DNA of 64,000 nucleotides, from NCBI RefSeq assembly GCF_012927345.1, contig NZ_JABBGJ010000016.1:112721-176720 (forward strand), written 5' to 3'. Source of the DNA: Paraburkholderia polaris. GTDB lineage: Bacteria; Pseudomonadota; Gammaproteobacteria; Burkholderiales; Burkholderiaceae. How positions within the stretch are numbered: position 1 is the stretch's first letter; every line of letters begins with the position of its first letter. A program made the position numbers and the translations under genes. This document shows, one piece after another, positions 16,288 through 25,188 of this stretch. The notes under the pieces were generated by a model. It made no database searches, had not been told where the DNA came from, and saw only the letters and a program-made list of their open reading frames with translations.

Positions 16288-18807
16288 TCAGCGCTTCTTG
16301 CGGGCCTGCGGTTTCGATGCCGACTTGGCCGGCGCGCCGCCGTGCTTCTTCGCCGCGCCGCGTGCCGCGCGCGCTTCCTTGACGGCCGCGGTTTGCGCCG
16401 GCGCGGCCTTCTTGCGACGTCCACCCGCGCCCGCCGCCGCGCCGCCTGCCCCACCGTCCACCGGCGGCAACGAACGCACGCGTGCGCCGCCGCTTTCGCC
16501 GGATGCCTTGTCGGCGAGCGCCGGACGACTCGCCGGTGGCTTGATCGGCGTATCCCGCACAAGGCGGAAGTCGATCTTGCGCGCATCGAGATCGACGCGG
16601 CTCACCTGCACCCGCACGCGATCCGACAGGCGGTAGCGAATGCCGGTGCGCTCGCCGCGCAACTCGTTCTTGATCTCGTCGTACTGGAAGTAGTCCGAGC
16701 CCAGTTCGGTGACGTGCACGAGGCCTTCGATGAAGAGCGAGTCGAGCTGCACGAAAATGCCGAACGACGTCACGCCGTTCACCATGCCGCCGTACTCTTC
16801 ACCGAGCTTGTCGCGCATGAAGTAGCACTTGAGCCACGCTTCGACGTCGCGCGATGCTTCGTCCGCGCGGCGTTCGTTGGCCGAGCAGTGCAGACCGAGC
16901 TCTTCCCAGATCGCCACGTCTTTCGAGCGATTGCGGGCGCCGTGTTTTTCCTCGTCGGCTTGCTGCATTGCGCGGGCGCGCGGCGACAGCGCCGTATTCA
17001 ATTCGACGCCCTGCGGCGGCTCCGGCTGATACTTGCGGCCTTGCAAAATCGCGTAGATCGCGCGGTGCGTGAGCAGGTCGGGATAACGGCGAATCGGGCT
17101 CGTGAAGTGCGCATAAGCCTCATACGCCAGACCGAAGTGGCCGATGTTATCCGGACTGTAGACAGCCTGTTGCATCGAGCGCAGCAGCATGGTCTGCAAC
17201 ATCTGCGCGTCCGGCCGCTCGCGAATCTGCGCCATCAGCGCGGCGTAATCACTGGCGTGCGGCTTGTCGCCGCCGGCGAGCGTGAGGCCCATGCCGCGCA
17301 GGAAGGTGCGCAGATTCTCGAGCTTCTCGGCGGTCGGCCCGGCGTGCACGCGGAACAGACCCGGGTGCTTGTTACGCTTGAGGAAGTCGGCCGCGCAGAC
17401 GTTCGCGGCCAGCATGCATTCCTCGATCAGCTTGTGTGCGTCGTTGCGGGTGCGCGGAATGATCTGTTCGATCTTGCCCTGCGCATTGCAGACGATGTAC
17501 GTCTCAGTCGTATCGAAGTCGATCGCGCCGCGCTTCTGGCGCGCGGCGAACAGCGACTTGTACACGCCATACAGATTCTGCAGTTGCGGCAGCAAGGCGG
17601 CGCGGCGCGCGGCCTCCGGACCCTTGGTGTTCTTCAGTACCGCGGCCACTTCAGTGTAGGTGAGGCGCGCGGCCGAGTTGATCACGCCCGGATAGAACTG
17701 ATACGCCTTCACTTCGCCACGCGCGGTGACGATCATGTCGCACACCAGCACGCAACGGTCGACGTGCGGATTCAGCGAGCACAGTCCGTTCGACAGCTTT
17801 TCCGGCAGCATCGGAATCACACGGCGCGGGAAGTACACCGAGGTGCTGCGCTCGAGCGCGTCGGCGTCGAGCCCGCTCTTCGGATGCACATAGTGCGAGA
17901 CGTCCGCGATCGCAACGATCAGGCGGAAGCCTTCGCCGCGACCGACCTGAACCGGTTCGCAATAGACCGCATCGTCGAAGTCGCGGGCATCTTCACCGTC
18001 GATCGTGACGAGCGGCACGTCGCGCAGATCGATGCGATGACGCGCGTCGACCGGCCGGACTTCGTCGGGCAGTTTGGCGGCTTCGTCGAGCGCGGCCTGG
18101 CCGAATTCGTGCGGCACGCCGTACTTGCGCACGGCGATTTCGATTTCCATGCCAGGGTCGTCGATATCGCCGAGTACTTCCACCACGCGGCCGAGCGGCT
18201 GCGAGTGACGGCTCGGGAAATCGGTCAGCTCGACCACGACCACCTGGCCGACCTTGGCCTTCTTGGTGTTCTGCTGGATCAGAATGTCGTGACCGATGCG
18301 CTTGTCTTCAGGCGCGACGATCAGCGCGCCGTTCTCGTTGAGCAGGCGGCCGATCACACGCTTGTTGGCGCGATCCGTGACTTCGACGATATGCCCTTCC
18401 GGCCTGCCACGGCGGTCATAGCCGACGATGCGCGCAAGCACGCGATCGTTGTGCATGACCTTCTGCATTTCGCCGGTGGGCAGGAACAGATCGTCCTGAC
18501 CGTCGTCGCGAATGAGAAAACCGAAGCCGTCACGATGGCCCTGCACGCGGCCCCCGACGAAGTTCGACGGATGGGTCAGCTGATAGAGATTGCGCTGATC
18601 GAGCCGGATCTGGCCGTCGCGCTCCATGGCGCCTAAGCGCTTGAAAAACCCTTCGCGCTCCTGGCGCTTGATCGACAGGGCTTCGGCGATGTCGTTCGCA
18701 GCAAGCGGCGTTTCACTCGTGCGCAGGACGCCGAGGATTTCTTCGCGGCTCGGGATCGGATACGGGAATTTGCTCAAGGGCTTGTCGATGATTTTTTCTC
18801 GTTGCAT
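16288..18807 (-). CDS. rnr: Ribonuclease R
   Basis: RNase R (839 residues) is a processive 3'-5' exoribonuclease able to degrade structured RNA. Domains in order: N-terminal helix-turn-helix (REEILGVLRTSETPLAAND), cold-shock domains (HRDGFGFLIRDDGQDDLFLP), the RNB catalytic domain with the metal-binding acidic cluster DGEDARDFDDAV at about residue 270 and HYVHPKSGLDADALERSTSV, FTSPIRRYPDLLTHRAI, and an S1 domain near residue 660-735. The last 85 residues are a low-complexity basic tail rich in Ala, Gly, Lys and Arg, typical of RNase R. Confidence 0.96.
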   Translation of the reverse strand: MQREKIIDKPLSKFPYPIPSREEILGVLRTSETPLAANDIAEALSIKRQEREGFFKRLGAMERDGQIRLDQRNLYQLTHPSNFVGGRVQGHRDGFGFLIRDDGQDDLFLPTGEMQKVMHNDRVLARIVGYDRRGRPEGHIVEVTDRANKRVIGRLLNENGALIVAPEDKRIGHDILIQQNTKKAKVGQVVVVELTDFPSRHSQPLGRVVEVLGDIDDPGMEIEIAVRKYGVPHEFGQAALDEAAKLPDEVRPVDARHRIDLRDVPLVTIDGEDARDFDDAVYCEPVQVGRGEGFRLIVAIADVSHYVHPKSGLDADALERSTSVYFPRRVIPMLPEKLSNGLCSLNPHVDRCVLVCDMIVTARGEVKAYQFYPGVINSAARLTYTEVAAVLKNTKGPEAARRAALLPQLQNLYGVYKSLFAARQKRGAIDFDTTETYIVCNAQGKIEQIIPRTRNDAHKLIEECMLAANVCAADFLKRNKHPGLFRVHAGPTAEKLENLRTFLRGMGLTLAGGDKPHASDYAALMAQIRERPDAQMLQTMLLRSMQQAVYSPDNIGHFGLAYEAYAHFTSPIRRYPDLLTHRAIYAILQGRKYQPEPPQGVELNTALSPRARAMQQADEEKHGARNRSKDVAIWEELGLHCSANERRADEASRDVEAWLKCYFMRDKLGEEYGGMVNGVTSFGIFVQLDSLFIEGLVHVTELGSDYFQYDEIKNELRGERTGIRYRLSDRVRVQVSRVDLDARKIDFRLVRDTPIKPPASRPALADKASGESGGARVRSLPPVDGGAGGAAAGAGGRRKKAAPAQTAAVKEARAARGAAKKHGGAPAKSASKPQARKKR

Positions 18808-19059
18808 GGACGTCGGTCGGCGATGTGGCTCGGCTTAAGAAGCGTTTGGGTTGCGCTTAAGTTGCACTTGCGATTGCACTGGAATGACTGCTCGGGTCCG
18901 GCTCGTTCAAGTCTGAGTCCGACGGGCGTGTGCACCGTGCCAACGAACTACTGCGAGGCATTCTAACACCCGTCTTGCGCGCCAAGCGGCCCGTCAATAG
19001 TCGCTGTGAGCCGCATGCAGGCTCGCTGCGGCGATGTTTAAGCGACTTTTGAGAAACGC
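18808..19059. other. Spacer between rnr and the tRNA-Leu genes
   Basis: No gene is seen. The left part should hold the rnr promoter (minus strand); the right end leads into the tRNA promoter listed next. Confidence 0.4.
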
Positions 19060-19087
19060 TTGACAGCCCTGAATCTGTCGCTATAAT
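19060..19087 (+). promoter_or_regulatory. Consensus sigma-70 promoter of the first tRNA-Leu
   Basis: TTGACA (19060-19065) and TATAAT (19082-19087), both perfect consensus, are 16 bp apart and 24 bp upstream of the mature tRNA 5' end. Confidence 0.93.
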
Positions 19088-19111
19088 TGCGTTCTTTGCT
19101 GTTCATCACCT

Positions 19112-19198
19112 GCCCAGGTGGCGAAATTGGTAGACGCACTAGGTTCAGGTCCTAGCGGTGGCAACACTGTGGAGGTTCGAGTCCTCTCTTGGGCACCA
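19112..19198 (+). tRNA. tRNA-Leu (CAG)
   Basis: An 87-nt type II tRNA. The acceptor stem GCCCAGG pairs with CTTGGGC, with a G-U at the last pair. The D-arm, anticodon stem ACTAGG/CCTAG with loop TTCAGGT (anticodon CAG), long variable arm, GGTTCGAGTC T-loop and encoded CCA are all present. It decodes CUG. Confidence 0.97.
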
Positions 19199-19203
19199 GA
19201 TTC

Positions 19204-19248
19204 AAAAGTAAAGCCGCCTGATGTTTCACATAGGCGGCTTTACTTTTT
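19204..19248 (+). terminator. Terminator after the first tRNA-Leu
   Basis: A 16-bp near-perfect stem (AAAAGTAAAGCCGCCT with AGGCGGCTTTACTTTT) around a 12-base loop, ending in a run of T. Confidence 0.92.
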
Positions 19249-19400
19249 GTGTGAAGCTACGTGATCCGGTTCTGGTTTTTTCGATCGGAATCCGTGGTTG
19301 GCAGGACGGTTGACTCGCGGTGACTCAGCAGCGAAGTTTTGCTTCACTGCATGGCACAACCGGGCGATTGATGAAGCGATAGTTAATTTGCATGTAGGGA

Positions 19401-19428
19401 TTGACACGCTGCATCATCACGCTAAAAT
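19401..19428 (+). promoter_or_regulatory. Promoter of the second tRNA-Leu
   Basis: TTGACA (19401-19406) and TAAAAT (19423-19428) with 16-bp spacing, 21 bp before the second tRNA. The same architecture and spacing as the first promoter. Confidence 0.88.
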
Positions 19429-19449
19429 AGCGGCCTAGCTTGAAGACGT

Positions 19450-19536
19450 GCCCAGGTGGCGGAATTGGTAGACGCACTAGGTTCAGGTCCTAGCGGTGGC
19501 AACACCGTGGAGGTTCGAGTCCTCTCCTGGGCACCA
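19450..19536 (+). tRNA. tRNA-Leu (CAG), second copy
   Basis: An 87-nt tRNA-Leu that differs from the first copy at only three positions: D-loop A to G, one variable-arm T to C, and the acceptor T to C that turns the last acceptor pair into a Watson-Crick G-C. Anticodon loop TTCAGGT, CCA encoded. Confidence 0.97.
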
Positions 19537-19570
19537 ACAGTTGTTCCGGCGTAAGCCGAAGTAGTTCGAG

Positions 19571-19605
19571 AAACCCCGTAAGATCAACGTCTTACGGGGT
19601 TTTTT
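19571..19605 (+). terminator. Terminator after the second tRNA-Leu
   Basis: A 13-bp perfect stem AAACCCCGTAAGA / TCTTACGGGGTTT with loop TCAACG, followed by a T-run. Confidence 0.95.
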
Positions 19606-19647
19606 GTTTCAATGCGCCGCAACCCGAGTTCCCTGGCGCGGCCGGCG

Positions 19648-20991
19648 TCAAGGAATACCGCGCGAGCGCGCAGTCACCAGCGGCGCCGCCCCGCGGCTCG
19701 TGCGTTCGACGAGCAGTACCGTCGTTGCAGACACGCACATCAGCGCGGCAACGCCGAGCATCGGGACGCGATAGGAGCCCGTAACATCGTGCAGCCAGCC
19801 GGTCGCATAGGGTCCGAGAAAACCCGCGAGCGTGCCAATCGTGTTGATGAGCCCAATACCCGCCGCGGCAGCCCCATTGCTGAGATAACGCGGAGGCAAC
19901 TGCCAGAACGACGCATGCGGCGTATAGACACCGACCGCGCCCAGCGTAAAGGCCGCCATCACTTCATAGGGCGAGGACAGGAACAGCGCCGCGGCAAACG
20001 ATAAGCCACCCACCGCGGTTGGAATCGCAACATGCCACGCGCTGACAGCTGTGCGCCGCGCATAGTGTCCCCAGAGCAAAATGGTGACTGCCGACACCGC
20101 AAACGGAATGGCCGTCATCAGTCCAATCTGGAACACGGAATACTTGACAGCAAACATCCGCGAGAACTCGGCAACGATCTGCGGGAGAAAGAACGAGAGC
20201 GCGACGACGCCAATATTGATGCCGAAATAGATCAACCCGAACGTGAGGACTCGCCGATCCAGCAGCGCACGCCACGCGCTTTGCGGCGACACGCGGTTTG
20301 CCTCCTGCCGCTCCGCTGCAAGCGCCCGATTCAGTTCTGCGCGCTCGTCAACGGTCAACCATGCGGCATCGTCCGGTCGGTCCTTCATCAAGACGAAGGT
20401 GACGACACCTAGCGCGATCGCCGGCAGTCCTTCAATGAAGAACATCGAGCGCCAGCCGGACCATCCGAAGAGGTGCGCATGCTCCATCACGAAGGTCGAA
20501 ATCGGCGCGCCGAGCATGTTCGACAGCGGGATAGAGAGAAACAGCAGGGACATCAGCCACACCCGCTCCTGCCGGGGCAGCCAGAACGTGACATACAGCA
20601 CCATTCCAGGAAAAAAGCCGGACTCGGCGACGCCGAGAAGAAAGCGCAGTACGTACAGCGTGTGCGCGCTGTCGACGAACGCGGTCAGCGACGCGACAAT
20701 GCCCCACGTTACGAGAATGCGCGTCATCCAGATCCGCGCACCGAACCTGGCCAGCATCAGGTTGCTTGGCACGGCAACGAGAATGTAGCCCGCGTAGAAG
20801 AGGCCCGCGGCGAATCCGAACTGCGAGACCGACATGCCGAGCTCGCGATTCATGGTCAATGCGGCATAGCCGACATTGGCTCGGTCCATCTGGTTGACGA
20901 CGTAGAGCAAAATCAGCAGTGGCGCGAGGCGCCAGATGACTTTCCGGGTGATCTGCGGTTTGATTCGTACCGCGTTCAAGGTATCGTTCAT
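19648..20991 (-). CDS. MFS transporter, ACS (anion:cation symporter) family
   Basis: A 447-residue inner-membrane transporter with 12 predicted spans. The first spans carry VVNQMDRANVGYAALTMNRE and the motif NLMLARFGARIWMTRILVTW, then the ACS-family RFLLGVAESGFFPGMVLYVT and WLPRQERVWLMSLLF. These transporters usually import organic anions such as tartrate, phthalate or sugar acids with a cation. GAGAGGACTGTCAC precedes the ATG. The next upstream gene on the strand is an M81 peptidase, 108 bp away, so the pair may form an operon that imports and cleaves a compound. Confidence 0.92.
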   Translation of the reverse strand: MNDTLNAVRIKPQITRKVIWRLAPLLILLYVVNQMDRANVGYAALTMNRELGMSVSQFGFAAGLFYAGYILVAVPSNLMLARFGARIWMTRILVTWGIVASLTAFVDSAHTLYVLRFLLGVAESGFFPGMVLYVTFWLPRQERVWLMSLLFLSIPLSNMLGAPISTFVMEHAHLFGWSGWRSMFFIEGLPAIALGVVTFVLMKDRPDDAAWLTVDERAELNRALAAERQEANRVSPQSAWRALLDRRVLTFGLIYFGINIGVVALSFFLPQIVAEFSRMFAVKYSVFQIGLMTAIPFAVSAVTILLWGHYARRTAVSAWHVAIPTAVGGLSFAAALFLSSPYEVMAAFTLGAVGVYTPHASFWQLPPRYLSNGAAAAGIGLINTIGTLAGFLGPYATGWLHDVTGSYRVPMLGVAALMCVSATTVLLVERTSRGAAPLVTARSRGIP

Positions 20992-21099
20992 GTGACAGTC
21001 CTCTCTTGTGATGAGGCACGGTCAGCGCAAGCCGTGCGGGTACGACACGGCAAAGCCTGTGCGTCAAGCGGCCGCAGGCCGGCGCTCCGGTTGCAAAAA

Positions 21100-22659
21100 T
21101 CATCCAATCGCGTTGCTCCCCGGCAGAACGGTACGGGCCTTCGGCGTCCACGTTGCAATGTTGTCCAGCGGTACGACGGGTCTCGGCATCCCTTTGAAAT
21201 CAAAGCGCGACAGGATTGGCGAGGTCAGGCCTGGGGCATCGACACTGATGATTTGTGCGTCAGAAAAGAATTCGTCGAACGCCGCCCTGAAATGCCCGCG
21301 CGACTTCAGTACCACCACGCGCGCGCGAGCGATGTCGATGCCGAACATCTCGAAGAACATCGGCTCATGGCACTGATGCCGCTTGCTGATGACGATGACG
21401 GTCACGCCTCCCACCTGCAGTGCGGCCGACGGCCCGAGGTCGAAGCTGCAGCCGGCAAGCTGTCCGCGCCGGCCCACTCCTTTGCCGGCGTGCAAGCGCA
21501 ACACACGGGCCGGCGCCTCGAACGGTTCCGAATACGCGGTGGTTTCGGCGCGATTAAAGCGCGCATGGAACGCTTGCCCGGTGCCCGCCGCATGCGCGTC
21601 TGCCGCCAGCTCGGGGTCGGTGACGACACCGAGGATCGCACCGCGAACTTCGTGCTCGAGCAGCGCCTTGAGCACGAACGGGGTGTTGCCGCGCCCACCG
21701 CCGCCTGGATTGTCGGCCACGTCGGCAAGGAGCAAGGGCGCGCGCGAAGGATCGTCGCTGGTTATCTTCGCCAGGCGGACCGCATCCTCGGCGGGCGTGA
21801 GCCGCGGCGTAAACGCGGCGCGCTCTTGCCAGGCGTACGACGCGAGATCGTTCGCAATCTGAGCCGCGAGCGGCGCATCGCCGCGCGTGGTGACGAGTAC
21901 CGTCAAGCCATTCTTGGGCGTGTCCGCAAACGCAAACCCACCGACAATCGACACGTTCACGATGCGCGGATCGTCGAGTGCTTCGGCGCGTCGGATCATC
22001 TCCGCATACGGCCCGGTTCCCGGGGCCGTCAGCAACTGGGTCGGCGGCGCACAGACGGGCATCCGCACATGCGCGACGGCTGTGCGCATGCCGTCCACCA
22101 GTTCAGTGAGGATACGGGCTGCATCGGCGCCGCGCTCGGCCATGTCCGTGTGAGGATTTCGGCGGTACGAGACAAGCGTGTCGACCGCGTCCACCATCCG
22201 GTCCGACACGTTCGCATGCAGGTCGACCGTGGCGACGATCGGGACTGCGGCTCCGACCACGCGGCGCACGAGCGTGAACACCACGCCGTCGGGGTCGTTT
22301 TCTTCTGTCGTGATGGCCGCACCGTGCTCGCAGATATAGACCGCGTCAAGCGGCAACGCCGCGCGCAAGCGCTGTTCGAACTCGCGCAGCGTGTCGGTGA
22401 AGAATTCATGCTCGACCGGGCCGCCCGACTCCGCATTGGCAAAGAGGATCGGGACAGGCGTCCACGGACGGATCGTATCCATCGTACGAACGAACGCCGG
22501 GATTTCCGGCGTCATCACCGGAGCATCGCTTCTGGCGTCAGCGAGCAGCGCGGTATCCCGCAGGTAAGCACGCGATACGAAATCGGCACGCGTGGCAACC
22601 GGCGCAAACCGGTTCGACTCGATCGCGAAGCCAAGAATGGCAATGCGCGGGCTTTTCAT
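21100..22659 (-). CDS. M81-family metallopeptidase (MlrC-like)
   Basis: A 519-residue protein of the M81/DUF1485 family, whose characterised member MlrC cleaves linearised microcystin; most bacterial members have unknown substrates. Visible family features are ILGFAIESNRFAPV at the N-terminus, AVYICEHGAAITTEENDPDG with the metal-binding His, TVDLHANVSDRMVDAVDTLV, SYRRNPHTDMAERGADAA, and LLADVADNPGGGGRGNTP. The conserved DLHAN and NPHTD histidines and Asp form the zinc site. The ATG at 22659 is chosen over a GTG one codon earlier because of GAGGAGGGAGTG before it. It is likely co-transcribed with the MFS gene. Confidence 0.9.
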   Translation of the reverse strand: MKSPRIAILGFAIESNRFAPVATRADFVSRAYLRDTALLADARSDAPVMTPEIPAFVRTMDTIRPWTPVPILFANAESGGPVEHEFFTDTLREFEQRLRAALPLDAVYICEHGAAITTEENDPDGVVFTLVRRVVGAAVPIVATVDLHANVSDRMVDAVDTLVSYRRNPHTDMAERGADAARILTELVDGMRTAVAHVRMPVCAPPTQLLTAPGTGPYAEMIRRAEALDDPRIVNVSIVGGFAFADTPKNGLTVLVTTRGDAPLAAQIANDLASYAWQERAAFTPRLTPAEDAVRLAKITSDDPSRAPLLLADVADNPGGGGRGNTPFVLKALLEHEVRGAILGVVTDPELAADAHAAGTGQAFHARFNRAETTAYSEPFEAPARVLRLHAGKGVGRRGQLAGCSFDLGPSAALQVGGVTVIVISKRHQCHEPMFFEMFGIDIARARVVVLKSRGHFRAAFDEFFSDAQIISVDAPGLTSPILSRFDFKGMPRPVVPLDNIATWTPKARTVLPGSNAIG

Positions 22660-22924
22660 CACTCCCTCCTCAATAGGCCGGCGGCGTCGGCCAGAACCTT
22701 AACCACGGTGTCCAGCGCAGCGGCTGTCTGCTCTTCGCAGCGTATCCCCGAGGACGCAGAACTTCGCTTCAGATCCCCACAATGCGACGCCGGATCGTCG
22801 TCCTTGCGGCGACCTCCTCCGGCCATACCGCATATCGGGTGGATCAGGTGATTCAAGTGTAAGCAGGGAAAAATGATCGGAGATAATCAAAAGTGAGCCG
22901 ATCGACCGATAGAAATCGCCGATC

Positions 22925-22984
22925 ATGCGAGTTTCTCTTCAGCAGATCGAAACGTTCTACTGGACTGCCCGTCGAGGACGGTTC
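22925..22984 (+). pseudogene. 5' stub of a LysR-family regulator gene
   Basis: Starting at the ATG, the first 20 codons read MRVSLQQIETFYWTARRGRF, the standard beginning of a LysR winged helix. After that the homology ends abruptly and the frame continues through unrelated residues into the following SDR gene without a stop. The stub is divergent from the M81 gene, the position expected for its LysR regulator, so a deletion or replacement probably removed the rest of that regulator. Confidence 0.7.
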
Positions 22985-23056
22985 CCATGTCGCGACGCCC
23001 CAGACTTTCTAGTGGTAGTCTCGAGGCCGACTACAACTATGCTGACCCGGAGCAAT

Positions 23057-24007
23057 ATGAACAAACAGTGGACCATAGACGATATTCCGCCGCAGATCGG
23101 CAAGCGAGTTCTCATCACTGGCGCGAACAGCGGCATTGGCTACCAGGCCGCATTGACTCTGGCGCGCAAAGGAGCACAAGTCATACTTGCGTGCCGCGAT
23201 AAACAACGCGGAGAAGAGGCCTTAGCCCGTCTGAACGCCGCCGCACCCGACGCTCGTGCCGAACTCGCGATTCTCGATCTCGCATCCCTCGCGTCGGTAC
23301 ATCAGTTCGCACAGCGTGAGCTCGCCGAGCAACGTCCCATTCACGTTCTGGTCAACAACGCTGGCGTCATGGCGCCGCCGAAACGGCTCGAGACTGCCGA
23401 CGGCTTCGAGCTGCAATTTGGCACCAACGTACTCGGTCATTTCGCGTTGACTGCGCTCCTGATGCCCGCTCTCGAACTCGCTGCGACTGGTTCGCCTGAC
23501 CGACCGCGCATCGTCACGATCGCATCCATCGCACACAAGCACGGACAGATCGATTTCAACGACCTCCAATCCCAAAAGACGTATTCGCCGATGCAGTCCT
23601 ATCGGCAGTCGAAGCTCGCGGATCTGATGTTTGCGTTCGAGCTCGACCGTCGTTTGCAGGCTGCGAATTCCCGTGTTATGTCGGTCGCCGCTCACCCTGG
23701 CGTCGCCAACACCAATCTGTTTCGGGGCGGGGATCGCTCCGCGATTTCAGGCGCTGCCCGCGCGCTCCTTAGTCATTTCATCGGCGCCGTGCTGAACACC
23801 GATTACGCAGGCGCCCTGCCGACCCTTTACACAGCCACTTCGCGTGACGTCAGCGACGGTGGCTACTATGGTCCGCAAGGCTTTCTGGAGGCACGTGGAA
23901 GCAGGATTGGCGAGGCGAGCGTCGCCAGGCAGGCAAAGGACGCTTCGAATGCCGACCGTTTGTGGCAAGTGTGCGAAGAGCTCACTCAGGTACGCTTGCG
24001 GCCGTAG
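23057..24007 (+). CDS. Short-chain dehydrogenase/reductase
   Basis: A 316-residue SDR similar to retinol-dehydrogenase-like oxidoreductases. It has the NAD(P)-binding VLITGANSGIGYQAALTLAR, LVNNAGVMAPP, FGTNVLGHFALTALL and the catalytic YRQSKLADLMF (YxxxK) with a Ser in IVTIASIAH. The start is the ATG preceded by CCGGAGCAAT; the frame is open 44 codons further upstream into the LysR stub, but that extension is not SDR-like. Alone on its strand, convergent with the serine hydrolase gene. Substrate unknown. Confidence 0.9.
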   Translation: MNKQWTIDDIPPQIGKRVLITGANSGIGYQAALTLARKGAQVILACRDKQRGEEALARLNAAAPDARAELAILDLASLASVHQFAQRELAEQRPIHVLVNNAGVMAPPKRLETADGFELQFGTNVLGHFALTALLMPALELAATGSPDRPRIVTIASIAHKHGQIDFNDLQSQKTYSPMQSYRQSKLADLMFAFELDRRLQAANSRVMSVAAHPGVANTNLFRGGDRSAISGAARALLSHFIGAVLNTDYAGALPTLYTATSRDVSDGGYYGPQGFLEARGSRIGEASVARQAKDASNADRLWQVCEELTQVRLRP

Positions 24008-24058
24008 TACGGGCCGGCGGATATTGACAGCGAGGATCAGGAACAGGGTCGACGCCAG

Positions 24059-25150
24059 TCAGCGGTTCTTGTCCTGAGACCCCACACCGCTCGTCGTAGC
24101 GATCGCATCGGCTGCCTCGAGCACCAGCCCGAAAAATTTGTCAGCATGCGCCGGGTCGAGCCAGCGCACCACGACTGACAGGCGGCGTTGAGGTTCGATC
24201 CAGGTGAAAGAGCTGCCCGCACCGATTGCGAAATAGCTGGAAGCAGGCACGCTCGGAAAGACGGCGCGCTCGTGATTGAGCCAGACAAGATAGCCATAGT
24301 ACGGTGCAATCGCGCACGGCGTGACCATGCGCTGCAGCCACTCGCTGGAGACTATCTGGCGGCCGTCGATCTTGCCCTGATCGACGAACAGCCGTGCCAC
24401 CTTGATCTGATCGTTGGCACTGATGGACAGGCCGCCGCCCCAGTGCGTGCCGCCCGGCACGGACTGAACACGCCGCCCGCCCACCTCCACCCACGCGTTG
24501 TCGTAGCCGACCCATTGCCAGTTCTCGCTCGCGTTAAGCGGCTGCATGATCGCTTCGCGAAACACCTCGGGCAATGGGCGTCCAAATAGATGCAGCAACG
24601 CGAGCGAGAACTGGTTGATACGCACATCGTTGTATTCCCAGTACGTGCCCGAGGTTTGCAACGGCCGCAGCGCCCCTTTCTGGCCATTGGGTGCCTTGCC
24701 GAATGCCGAGGCGCGATAGTGGTCGGCCTGGTCGGGCATTCCGAAACACGTGCCTTGCCATTCGCTGGTCTGTTGCAACAGATGCGCCCACGTCACGCTC
24801 GCGTTGTGTGCGTCGTCGAAACCGATGCCCGGTACGCGAGCGCGCACAGGTTCGTCGACATCGGGCAGCAGGCCGCGATCGTGCGCGACGCCGGCCAGCA
24901 GCGCGAGATATGTCTTGGCGATGCTAAACGTCAGGTCGGGCCGGTCGGGCTCACCCCAGGACGTCAACGTGCGGCCGTCGAGTGCGATCACGCCGGAGAC
25001 GGGGCCGCGCCCATGCACGGGGCCGAGCAGCCGGTTCCAAGGCGGTGGGTCGTTTGGATGTACACCCCACACACCGTCGACATCGCGGTCCCAGTGCGTT
25101 TCACTATCGATGGAAAATCGCACAGCCTGCTGGAAATCTGAGGATTTCAT
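24059..25150 (-). CDS. Serine hydrolase, beta-lactamase/6-aminohexanoate hydrolase-like
   Basis: A 363-residue protein with the class C beta-lactamase fold. The active-site SxxK is SIAK in LTFSIAKTYLALLAGVAH (about residue 76-79), the Tyr motif YNDVRIN follows near residue 177, and a C-terminal IGAGSSFTWIEP replaces the KTG box region. Relatives include EstB esterases, 6-aminohexanoate-dimer hydrolase and MlrB. No signal peptide is evident, so it is probably cytoplasmic. It is 38 bp upstream of the orphan binding-protein gene's stop (25189), the same strand order binding protein to hydrolase. Confidence 0.88.
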   Translation of the reverse strand: MKSSDFQQAVRFSIDSETHWDRDVDGVWGVHPNDPPPWNRLLGPVHGRGPVSGVIALDGRTLTSWGEPDRPDLTFSIAKTYLALLAGVAHDRGLLPDVDEPVRARVPGIGFDDAHNASVTWAHLLQQTSEWQGTCFGMPDQADHYRASAFGKAPNGQKGALRPLQTSGTYWEYNDVRINQFSLALLHLFGRPLPEVFREAIMQPLNASENWQWVGYDNAWVEVGGRRVQSVPGGTHWGGGLSISANDQIKVARLFVDQGKIDGRQIVSSEWLQRMVTPCAIAPYYGYLVWLNHERAVFPSVPASSYFAIGAGSSFTWIEPQRRLSVVVRWLDPAHADKFFGLVLEAADAIATTSGVGSQDKNR

Positions 25151-25188
25151 AACGTACTGGTCGATGAATCAAGGGAATGCACCGCGAA

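Noticed and set aside
16342..18636. A 764-codon open frame on the plus strand opposite rnr
   Set aside because: It is the antisense of a confidently recognised RNase R gene. High GC and Burkholderia codon bias produce such open antisense frames; the translation has no known domain.
20473..22851. A 792-codon plus-strand frame opposite the M81 and MFS genes
   Set aside because: Same antisense effect; the opposite strand carries clear family proteins with good ribosome sites.
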